Part shown: positions 51,358-61,439 of the stretch, piece by piece
How positions within the stretch are numbered: the first letter of the stretch is position 1
Layout of the letters: each line of letters starts with the position of its first letter
DNA from: Paramecium octaurelia
Taxonomy: Eukaryota > Ciliophora > Oligohymenophorea > Peniculida > Parameciidae
Direction: 5' to 3'
Assembly (NCBI GenBank): GCA_905182995.1
Contig: CAJJDP010000147.1
Span: 188,555 to 252,554 of the forward strand
DNA: 64,000 bases
Notes under the pieces: model-generated
The model's input: the letters and a program-made list of their open reading frames with translations, nothing else
What the model was told of the DNA's origin: nothing
The model's database searches: none
Translations under genes and position numbers: made by a program

Positions 51358-52407
51358 ATGAAATTATTTATTATCACAATTCTCGTTTTACTCGTTAATG
51401 GTGACATAAAATAATTGGATATAAGGGAAAACCTGGTGTGCAAGTAATTGATACTAAAAGGGGAACTAAAATGCCAAGAGGTTCATGCAGACAGAATAGT
51501 GACAGAAGAAATTGATATTCCCACAGAGTTTAGTTCAGATGTTTTAGAGTTGAATAGTTTGAGTCCTTTTAGAAGTGACACGAGGGCATCTGCTTTCATT
51601 GAAGAACCTAGAGAGGATACAATATTTATTAGTGCCAACTTTTAGGAGATCTACAGGGATGATGAGGATGAAAGTACTGATCACAGAACAATTGTAACCG
51701 ATTTCATTTAGATTCATGGACAATCACAATGGATTCCCATAATAGTGGATGAATAAAATGTTGGTTGGAAGAGGGAGAGCAAAAATCTATAAAACGATCA
51801 TGAGAAATTGAGACAGATTTTAAAATAGAATAGTTACTTCAGTTATAAACATGAGCATTTCAAAAGGAGTCAGTTGGATAAATACAAATATGAGAGGAAT
51901 GACAACAATAGGATATATGGGAAGTGGAATGATGAGTTGATATTCTAATATAATGATTTACCATAGAATCATACTTATATATAGGTGACAGCAAACTTTG
52001 TTATGTTGACTGACTTTTGGAGATTCGGAACTGTAATAATAACAATTTATTTAGAGAATGATAATGAGAGTTGATGGTGAAACTGTTTGGATGTAATCTC
52101 ATCATTAGAATCTGAAGATCTGTTTATATTTGGAGCATCTGTTGAGTGGTATCCAGAGTAATCGCAATTTGCAGACAGAATTTAATGAGATGCTTTATCA
52201 GGAATGGACATTGCCAATCAATCTGAGTGTCAAGCACATTAGACACAAATTGCACATTGAATTTGGTTTGATTTTGGGAGTAAAAATACAATTGTAAGAT
52301 AGCATCTGCCGAATTAGTGTTCATCTGGTTAATAATTGCTATTTTAGGAATTAGAATCCAGATTCCCATTGTTTAGTATTGACGATTTTACACTACATTA
52401 TAAATGA
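51358..52407 (+). CDS. Secreted protein of unknown family
   Basis: 334 residues after introns of 22 and 23 nt. MKLFIITILVLLVNGDIKQL is a signal peptide. The N-terminal 180 residues are acidic; the C-terminal part has VTANFVMLTDFWRFG, MRVDGETVW and a closing FPLFSIDDFTLHYK, an arrangement I recall from ciliate secreted or surface proteins with a jelly-roll-like domain, but the resemblance is loose. Directly upstream of a trichocyst matrix protein on the same strand (36 bases). A secretory-pathway cargo is likely. Confidence 0.65.
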
Positions 52408-52442
52408 ATTAAATAGTCGTTTTTAATTAATATATTGTATAA

Positions 52443-53569
52443 ATGAAATATATAGTGCTCTTTGCTTTGGTACTTTTGACAATCGCAGTCAATGACAATC
52501 AGACAAAGTAATTGTTAAATAAATAAAAAGACAAAAATCAATTGAGGAATAACATCCTTCTCTTTTTAGAGCATTAAAAAACATGGCATTATTACAAGAG
52601 CAATCATAATAATTGGACTACTCTCGTCTGATCAATGCCATCAACGATCTTGAATCTGAAATCGCACAGAACAAGGAAGATGAAAATGCCTCATTCAACA
52701 AGGACTTTTTATCCAACAATGCAGATTAAGAGTTTTATGAAAATCAAATCACTCAATATCAAGTGGAAGTGGCTCAACATGAAGTTGATTTGGCTGATCT
52801 TACAGAAGCTAGGAACTCATTACAATCCTTATTGAATGATTCAATCAAGGAACAATAGGATGTTACTCTCTTGAGAAATCAATTGGATCAATAGATAAAG
52901 ACTGATGCTGCTAATACTGCTGCCCAATTACAAGAGTTTGATGATTCTGCTGCTGCAATCGATGAAGCTCTTAACTTGTTGACCTCCTTGAAGAATGCTG
53001 ATAGTTTGGCATAAGTCAATGACAAATTGAAGACTCATTTAAGTCAACAAAAGGTGTTCTTCCAACCCTTGATTGTTGCTCTTGCTGATATTGCCTAATC
53101 TAAGTAAAACACAATACTAGATTACTTTATAGTTTCGCAAATCAAGAATTGATCAGCAAAGTCACTAATCTTCTCAACTAATTGAGAACTTCACTCCTGG
53201 AAAGCAGATTACAATTGGTAGTGTCATCTTAAGGATTGGAAGCATTGAATAAGGAATTGTTGACTACCTACGATGACAAATTAAATGTGTTATCCACAGT
53301 TGTCTTACCAGATTTGAGAGAGAACATTGAAATCAAGGATGGTATGTGTTTGAATATCCAATAATGTAGCTGAAATCAAGGCCAAGTCAAATTTACTTAA
53401 TGATGCCAAATCCAATTTGTAAGATGCTCAAGATAACTTGAAAGCCACTTAGGATGCTTGGATCGTTAGAGCTAATTTGAACTCTAAATTAGTCTAATAA
53501 TATGACAATGATCTATCACTTATTCAATAAGTCAAATAAAGTTTTGACAGGGCAGGTATCAAATAATGA
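52443..53569 (+). CDS. Trichocyst matrix protein (TMP family), second gene
   Basis: 348 residues after introns of 23, 29 and 28 nt. Begins with the signal peptide MKYIVLFALVLLTIAVNDNQ. The body is repeated heptad coiled coil typical of TMPs: LINAINDLESEIAQNKEDEN, FYENQITQYQVEVAQHEVDL, TEARNSLQSLLNDSIKEQQD, DDSAAAIDEALNLLTSLKNA, FFQPLIVALADIAQSN, and a C-terminal block ending QSFDRAGIK. Ala, Asp, Leu and Gln dominate. It differs clearly from the TMP at 5168-6309, so the window carries two subfamilies, as expected of the large TMP gene family that builds the mixed trichocyst crystal. Confidence 0.92.
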
Positions 53570-53706
53570 TTGAATAACAACAATAATTATAAAACAATAA
53601 TAATGAATGATATTCATTGTCATCTATGTATCTAATTGATTTGAACAGTTGCATTTCAAGAGAAATGATAAATTTTTATTTATATATATATATATTTTAG
53701 TCAGTC

Positions 53707-54539
53707 ATGCACATCAAATCATAACCTTTTTTCTTTGTCTCTAAACCCTATCAAGTAAATATTAATCTTAAATCAGAGTCCAGAATCCTATCCAAATAGA
53801 TTGGATAGTAGGAGTTCTCAGGTGGATGTACTAAAAGTGTTTTATTTAGAATAATTGGTGAGTGATTTAAGAAAGGACAATCAGTAGTTGTTTGATCAAA
53901 TGGAAGAGATGAGAGTTAAAAACTTCGAGAAAGAGAATGAATACATCAATCAACTGAAAGATCTACAAGAGCAACTTTTGGATGTCTAAGCGCTGAACAA
54001 AAATTATGAATATCAGGTCCAATTTTTATAGATGAAGATCTCCTATCTAGAACAAAACCATAGGCCTTAGGATTTGTAATTAACAAATAGCACAGGTAAA
54101 TATTTACATTTAATTAGATTTATTCAATTCCAAACTTCAATCTGAAAGCGAAGAATCAAATTAACAAATTCGAAGTCTCAATAACATTTTGGAATAAAAA
54201 AACATTATTATCAAAGAATATGATGAAATGAGAAATAAATTCAAATTAACACAAATCGAATAGTCAACCAAAATCGAACAATTAAATATTGAAATTCGTA
54301 ATCTAAACAAACAAATTACCAAATTGGAACTTTAATTGATCAATCAGTAAAAGTAAGTTTCACTATACTAAAATGAATCTTAATTATGGAGAAGCAAATT
54401 TTTATAATTAAATAAAACTTATAATAAAAGTTCAGAACAATTAGTTTTAACAAATGTTGAACTGGATACTGCCAAGAAGGAAATATAGCAAATCAACGAA
54501 TTACGTAATAAAAGAAGGAGTGTCGGAAGCATAGTTTGA
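53707..54539 (+). CDS. Coiled-coil protein, unknown
   Basis: Begins MHIKSQPFFFVSKPYQ. Introns of 22 nt (after PYQ) and 22 nt (after NST) are clear; a third near 54357 is longer and less certain. From residue 40 on, the chain is coiled coil: LVSDLRKDNQQLFDQMEEMR, EYINQLKDLQEQLLDVQALN, and EQKNIIIKEYDEMRNKFKLT. Ends RKRRSVGSIV-like before TGA. Structural role inferred. Confidence 0.6.
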
Positions 54540-54583
54540 TACTGGTGATATATATTATTTCTATTTTCATTAATATTATAATA

Positions 54584-54922
54584 ATGGAAATTAAATTATA
54601 AGTGGATAATCTTCTTAAACCCATTAAAGAAATAATTTAGAATATTGATCAAGTTAACAGTTAAATCTTACAATCACACACTCAATAGTTTGCGTTGTCC
54701 ATACTTGAGTTTGTTTTTTTAGGTAATTGCTGTCCTTGCACTCTAACGCCTGTTGAATATAAAACCATATTAATCCAATATGTTCAGCAATTACGAAAAC
54801 ACTATCAGAACAATAAAGAATCGACAGTTTGCCAAGTATATCAGTTAAATAATAAGAGATTGTAAGCAAACTTCTAAAGCAGCGATAAGAACATGGAGAT
54901 CGTGAATAAGAAGGGTTCATGA
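54584..54922 (+). CDS. Small protein, or 5' exon of the next gene
   Basis: 112 codons starting MEIKLQVDNLLKPIKEII, with LGNCCPCTLTPVEY in the middle. Its TGA (54920-54922) overlaps the ATG of the next gene (54919-54921). A 14-nt GT...AG (GTTCATGAATTCAG) would instead join KNMEIVNKK in frame to DEEETRLVQQ of the next gene, giving one protein with a helical head. RNA evidence is needed to decide. Confidence 0.4.
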
Positions 54923-57561
54923 ATTCAGATGAAGAAGAGACACGTTTAGTTCAACAAATATCATTTTAGTAAAATATCCAAGATTATTCCAACGATGCAG
55001 ATTTGGATAAGCACAAAGTAGTGTTGCAATAGAAGGATTACGAAATTGCGACTCTCAAGGCCAGACTATAGTTAAAAGAGCAGAAACTCTTGGATTTAGC
55101 CAGTGGTTATCTTAAAGACTTATAAAATATGAGAGAACAAATGTATAAAAAGTCAGATGACTTCGATTACTACGAGGTTTCTTACTTTGATGTCACAGAC
55201 ATTGAGGATCCTCGCTACAGAGATTTGGTGAATAACAAGATAGCCAATCTAAAGAGTCAATATGAAACCAAGACAAGGGAAATGTATAGAACATCTAATT
55301 GTTAGATATTTATTCGTTTAAAAATAAAAGAATGAGGTTTAGAATCTGAGGCAGACAGTGGGTAACTTTGAACAAAAGATGAAACTGATGGAGAATGTAG
55401 AGTATTTGATGAATCGTGTATTTGCATTGGAATAAGATCCTTATAAGATATGGAGATACATTCAGGACATCAAAGGAAATGATTTCTTTCATGATGTCTT
55501 TGAAAAATAAAAGCCAGCATCAGGAATCCGATATAGAGAAGTGAATAAACTATTGATGGTAACGAAAGCTTACGATAGAGAATTAGAATACTTTAAAAAG
55601 GGAATTGAAGATCAAATGTATATCTATTTGGAGAGAGCCTGTGGAATAATTAATCTCTAAAACTAGGATCTATTGGATGAAATTGAGGAATTGAAAAAAG
55701 AGGCTGAAAGATTTAATTAATTTGAAGGCAGAGTGAATCAATAAATTATGCAATCATTTGAATAATTTAAAAAATAATGTATTTTGATCTTTAAATTAAA
55801 TAGTGAAATAACATCAATTGGAATACATGGAGGTAAAATCTAAAGAATTGTAGTAATTACAGAAAATTCAACTCAAGTATGCTACAAGGTTGTGGTATAT
55901 TGTGAGTCAAATTAAGAAAGGCAGAGATATAAAAGAGTTGATATTATATGCATAGTAAAGCAAAAAGTTAATAAATTAGTTAGAATGATTACGAAAAATT
56001 GACATCATAACAATTCTTGGAGGTTGAAAATAATTATCTCAAAAGTATCATCGCTATTAAAACAAGGTAGGAAGAGATCGTTGAATTGAATAATAAATTA
56101 GAACAGATGTAATTATCAAATGACGAATTTAAGAGCGAAAATTCTTAAATGAAAGTTATCATTCAAGATCTTAAAGCCAAAATCAAAAATCATTAGAAAT
56201 GTTTGCAATAAACAATTAAACACATAGATTCTAAGATCAATCCAGAATTACTCAATCTAGATGACAATAACAGAGAAACTACTATTAGTTTTAAAGATAA
56301 ACTTAAACAACTAAGACAATAACATAATGGCTTAAAATTTATCTAGGAAGTGAACGAGTAATATCAAAAGAATAATTTGGCATTAGACTTTTTAAGTACT
56401 TCCTATGAAAACAAAGCAACCTAAACTATGATTGCTAATGTAAGTAAAAGTTTGGCAGAAGCGATTGAAATACATGAGACGTAAAGCAATAAAGAAAATA
56501 CTCATGAAGATTTGCGATGTATCAAAAAGGAAAGTCATGATGTAGAATGCTAAACTGATTTAATAGATGTTGAAGAATTAATAAAGCAAAATGCTGAGTT
56601 AAAATAATAAATCAAGAATTTGTCATAAGTTATAGATGAAATGGAAGGAGAGGGAGCTCTATAGCAACAATATAAATTAGGCAATTAATAAAATTAATCC
56701 TTTGATGTCTACTCATCTTAAAAAAGTGGAAATCTTAAAAGAAGATATGGCTAAGCTAATGAATTCAAAGATTCAAATCCAAATTATCAAGATGATATAA
56801 AAGTATACAATGAAAAAAATAATGGTTATACATTAGGCTAAGCTAATTAATTGATTATTTTGCATCAATAATAATCTTTTGAGAGAATAGCTTAAACTTA
56901 GACTCTCTAAGCATCTAAACACTAATAAAAAGGTGTTTTTAGTAGATTGTTTGAGGATAGTAAGAAGAAATCAGAAAGAATTCAAAAAATTAAAAAGAAT
57001 TTAGAACTTTTAGAGTAAGAACATTGGTAATAAGTGGCTGAGTTAGTAAAAGAAAATTAAGATATTATGAATGCTTTTAAAGACACTATCTCAAAAAGCA
57101 AGCATTTCTATCAGAAATAGCTAAAAAGAAGTCTTGAAATAGAATAAAAATATTTCCCCTAAAAACACAATAGAGCATAATTTTATTTTAAGAAATTTAA
57201 GGATTTTCATGTGCATCAATAAGAACTTAATGAGATATTTTTTGATCCAAATTCGAGTGACGAAAAAACCAATGAAATATAGAGATTGAATATCAAAAGT
57301 GTTGTAGATAATAGGAAATTGAATGGATAAATAAGATTTAATGGACTAAAAAGAGAGGAATATTAATTTTTTTAATCGCTTGAAAGGAAAAAATTATAAA
57401 GCAGAACTTTTAGAAGCACTTAATAATCTCCAAAATAGAAGAAGGTTCAGTATGTTTCATTTAATAAACCATTTATAGGAAGTTTAACTAGCAATGAAAC
57501 GAACGATTTCAACAACTAATAAATTATTAAAAACTTGTAAAAGGTTTATGATTTGGGCTGA
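54919..57561 (+). CDS. Long coiled-coil protein, possibly cytoskeletal
   Basis: 858 residues after introns of 22, 25 and 19 nt. Domain sketch: a leading helix (VLQQKDYEIATLKARLQLKE), a distinct folded-looking part (VSYFDVTDIEDPRYRDLVNN, MENVEYLMNRVFALEQDPYK, IWRYIQDIKGNDFFHDVF), and then extended coiled coil to about residue 560 followed by a basic, Gln/Ser-rich tail (VQYVSFNKPFIGSLTSNETN). The DPYKIWRYI region may be a small conserved domain. Composition and length suit a centriole, basal-body or cortical scaffold. No family is recognised. Confidence 0.75.
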
Positions 57562-58284
57562 TCTAGCCCTTCTAGGTTATTATTATCTCACTAATGAATT
57601 TATTAAATTTTTCGAATCACAAAATTTTATGGTTTATTATCCTTTTAGTTTGAATTACTTTATTTCTTTCTGTTATTTTATTAGTTCTCTTTTTTTGTGT
57701 TTCTTTATAACAGCCCATATAAAATAGAGAGTTATAAGTTAATTCTTATATAAGTCTTTTATAAGAAAAAGGAATAAGGAACAAATTAAATTTTTCTACT
57801 TAATAGATGGATATATTTATTAAAAACGATACATTCTTACTAGTTGAAGTCTGAATCAAATATCTAAAATTTAGCTATTCTTTATGAGGATCTTAATCGA
57901 ATCAAAAATTAAAGTAATTAGAAAAATAGTTTTTGATGAAGTTATTAAAACTTGGTAAAATAAGGTTTTAAAATGCAGCAATTAACTTTAAATCAATAAC
58001 TTAACAAAACTCTATTATGATTGCTATAACATACATATAAATTTTGTTTGAAATTATTAACATAATTAAGTTAAATAGATTAGTATTTCTACAAACCAAG
58101 ATGATTAGAATATCTTATTCTCACAGTGTCTTTTAAGTAAAATACAAATTTATTATATTAATTAATTTAAAGATTTGAGAACCTAAATTTGATTCCAATT
58201 CTCCATCAACTTTTTTATATAAGGTAAAATCTAAAGAATTTGTATATTTAGATGTTAATTATAATTGTAGAATTCACTTTAACA
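57562..58284. other. AT-rich intergenic stretch, nothing supported
   Basis: About 720 bases between convergent genes. A hydrophobic plus-strand frame (57494-57727) overlaps the end of the previous gene in another frame and reads like low-complexity translation of T-rich DNA, so I do not call it. Confidence 0.55.
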
Positions 58285-59391
58285 TCATTTTTCTGTTTTA
58301 GATATGTATGGTCTTTCAGAATATAATAGAGGAACTCCAACATCAGTAATTGGAATCTAATCCTTACCATTTAATGAAATCTTGGTATCTTTTAAACAAG
58401 TGTGTTAATCATGTTTTTCCATTTAAGCAACTATGAATTAGACTGTGCCTTTCATAACTTCGACTGGCCTTTTGGAATTGTGGGTACCTTCAAACTAAAT
58501 TAATTCCTTAATTCCTCGAAACCTTTCTGATAAAAGTTTAGGGTGTTTTTCTCTAATGAGGGTATCACCTTTAGCTGATAGAAAGACAATAGCAACATCA
58601 GTTGATAAAGCTATAAAATAATTCTATTTTAAAACTTTGTATTATTTGAATGATATTCAAATCATCAATATTAAATTTGGCTTCCTTTCTTATTTTAGAT
58701 TTGACAAAACACCAAAAGCAATTGAAGCAGCATCCTGGAATGCTATAAGTATTAGAAGCCAATTCCTAACATAAATGAGTTAAATTTGAAAAGGGACTAT
58801 CACAAACAAGCATTTTGAAGTTAGAATTCAAACTAGCTGCTATGATGGCTGTGACCGAACCCATGGATCTACCCCACAAACCGATTTAAGTGATAAATGG
58901 CTAAGCAACTTTTAATAATGAAGTTAACTTACTTTATTTGAACGTAAATAATTATAGAGATCATTTACATCTCTTGATTCATAGAATCCTAATGAAATGT
59001 ACTCTCCTTAGGATTAGCCAGAACCTAAGATCTAATATTTGATTACCTGACAAATCAATTCCGCAAACTGAAATGTTCTAAGGAAGTAAATATTCAAGTA
59101 TTGTTAGAGACTCCACTCTACTGCTGGAGTTCCCATGTAAATAAATCATGCAGGGATGGGGCTTGTCTTACATTCTTACAGGCTCAAATAAACTAAGCAA
59201 TGTCATTGAAGTTACCTGCACTGAAGAGTTAGTCCGCGACTGTTGACAATTTCAAAGTCTATTCGTTTAACCACAGTGTCCTGAACCATAAATATTTCAT
59301 TCCCCATATCTTTTAAACGGTAATTGTGTCTTGGCGGTCTAACTATCGGCTTCCATAGCTTTTCTGTACATTTATATTCAGGTTATTTCAT
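58285..59391 (-). CDS. Alpha/beta hydrolase, serine type
   Basis: 338 residues after four introns (23, 22, 20 and 25 nt). Nucleophile elbow GLWGRSMGSVTAIIAASLN holds the Ser; the acid is Asp in SAKGDTLIREKHPK; the His is in FEGTHNSKRP. The oxyanion-hole region CMIYLHGNSSSRVES and the strand VCGIDLSGSGQSQGEYISLG complete the fold. A Cys-rich patch (IPGCCFNCFWCF) after the nucleophile helix could be palmitoylated. Resembles ABHD17/bem46-like depalmitoylases or thioesterases found in many protists; the substrate is unknown. It starts 16 bases after the PI4K stop. Confidence 0.88.
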
Positions 59392-59407
59392 ATTTTAATA
59401 ATTAGTA

Positions 59408-61296
59408 TCAATAATATATAGAGTTGGTCTTAAACTAAAAATAATCATACAGAGTGGTGGTCCATGAGTTACTGGATTCTTTTACAATATTTTGTACATT
59501 CTCATATAATTAATCTGGAGAGCACTTCTCCATAAACCTCTTGCGAAAGTCTTCAATTTTAAATTTCTCTAAACTCACCAATAGATTATGTTTTGGACTG
59601 AAGTTCATAATCTTAATGAAGTTCATAATTTCATCAATTTCTTATTACAATGCCATCAGACCTCAAGATTTAATAATATCATACCTTTAAATATTAAGGT
59701 TTAGAAGTAATTATGGAAATAGCTGCCTTTCCCGTCTAGAAGTTCTTCATATTCTTCAATTAGCTTAAAAGGTGCAGTTTCAAATCCCAAATTACCTGGA
59801 GTTAGAGTTAATACGAACCCAAAGTCAATATGAATGATGTGTCCTTAATTATCTATCAATATATTTCCATTGTGTCTATCCTTCAATTGGAAGAGGTAGC
59901 ATATTAATGAATAACCTGCCAGACTTTATAAGAAGTTAGTCTAAGCCTCACTAAAGGAATCAAAGAAATTCTCATAAAGCTGTTTCAAGGTGTAACCTTA
60001 ATAGTCTCTCTTAATTTTATCTATTGAAACAGTATTAGGAATGAACTCTAATATTCCACTGTTTGGTGAAGTTAAAATAATGTCATAAGGTCTCAAAAAG
60101 ATGTCTAGTTTGTGTTTCTCAAATATCTCCTTTATCTTCTTTATCATCTGCATGATTAATAATTCATTTCTTAAATCATCACCTCCTTTAACTATTATCT
60201 GTCGTATTTAATAGGTTTTAAGGTGTCCAAATTAAGATGACTTACGAATTCTAGACTAAGTTTTGTTCCAATCTTCACCCCAAATTGAAGAACAGTTAGT
60301 TGAAGATGCATAAATGTCTTTGTCTCTTGGCTTCCTCCTTACTTTCTAGTTCTCAGGATTTAAATGAAATTCTACTTTTTTTAATGCCAATCTCTTATAT
60401 CCTGATACATTACTTTTTTAATTCATCAATGTCATATTGCTAGAGTATCTTCAATTATGCTATGCTTTTCATTTCCTTCTCAATATCATAAAAGGGATTT
60501 AATTCTTAAATATCACTACTACTTTGATAGATTTCTACAGCCTTCTTCATGAGTTCTAATTCAGATGGACTAGGTTTATTCATTTATAAATACTCAATAG
60601 TTTCTACGATTATTTTGTAAGGAACTCTCTTTGCAGTATTGAAACAAGTAAATTCATCATCAAGAATATGGACTACTAAATAAGAATCTATTTATCCATG
60701 ATTAAATGGTATTGTTATGCCACCTTATGAAGTTATTTGCCACAAATAATTTATATTTTGATTAATCTTTTTTAAAAAAGCTATCATCTACTCTTTTCTT
60801 TCCTCAATTTCAATGCTTTTCAGTCTCAGACTCTATTCGATTAAATTAAAAATTAATTAATCTTATCTGTCTTGATAATTTGCTCTGGCTTCTTTGATCA
60901 AATACACTATATGCGTAAAATAAATCAATTACTATCCTAAAAATAATCTTCTCTGCTGTTAGTATTAGTTAATCCCTTGTTTACATATTCATGTTTCATA
61001 AGCTAAAATTATTACATAGATTACTGTTAAGAATTTAGCGAAATATTCAGGAATGGGAAAACATTTGGAATCTTCACTCAATGCTTTTAAAGTCCATTCT
61101 AATCTATAATAATTTGAAGAATTCATCAAGCCATACTTTTTCAAAAATTCCTCGAGATAATTGTTACCTGTTACATAGAAAATATAACTATAATCTTAGA
61201 ATAAAAATTACCAGAGCTAAAAAATAATTTAATGAATTTCGCTATTATTGATGTTTTCTTAAAATTTTTTTATTATATCAAATTTAATGCTTCCAT
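59408..61296 (-). CDS. Phosphatidylinositol 4-kinase, type III beta-like
   Basis: Makes PI4P, a Golgi and secretory membrane signal. About 590 residues. The catalytic core is complete: IIVKGGDDLRNELLIMQMIK (phosphate-binding Lys region), YSLICYLFQLKDRHNGNILI (catalytic loop), HIIHIDFGFVLTLTPGNLGF (activation loop, DFG-like IDFG), and the end SSNSWTTTLYDYFQF, typical of PIK1/PI4KB. The N-terminal half is helical, with NYLEEFLKKYGL and ITIPFNHGQIDSYLVVHIL; it is shorter than the animal enzyme. Introns include 44, 22, 26 and 23 nt. Fits the secretory biology implied by the trichocyst genes. Confidence 0.93.
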
Positions 61297-61439
61297 GTTA
61301 TTCCTTTAAAATGCATTCTAATAAAGAATTTGTTAGTTAATTAATTGACAATTATGATGATGGACTCCTTTGCATAACAATTAAATAATTAATTAATTAT
61401 AAATAATTGGAAACTGACTATATATTATGAAAATATGAA

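Noticed and set aside
52124..52369. Minus-strand frame of 81 codons
   Set aside because: Antisense to the secreted-protein gene, whose spliced frame gives a sensible C-terminus.
57494..57727. Hydrophobic plus-strand frame of 77 codons
   Set aside because: Overlaps the end of the long coiled-coil gene in another frame and looks like translated T-rich DNA.
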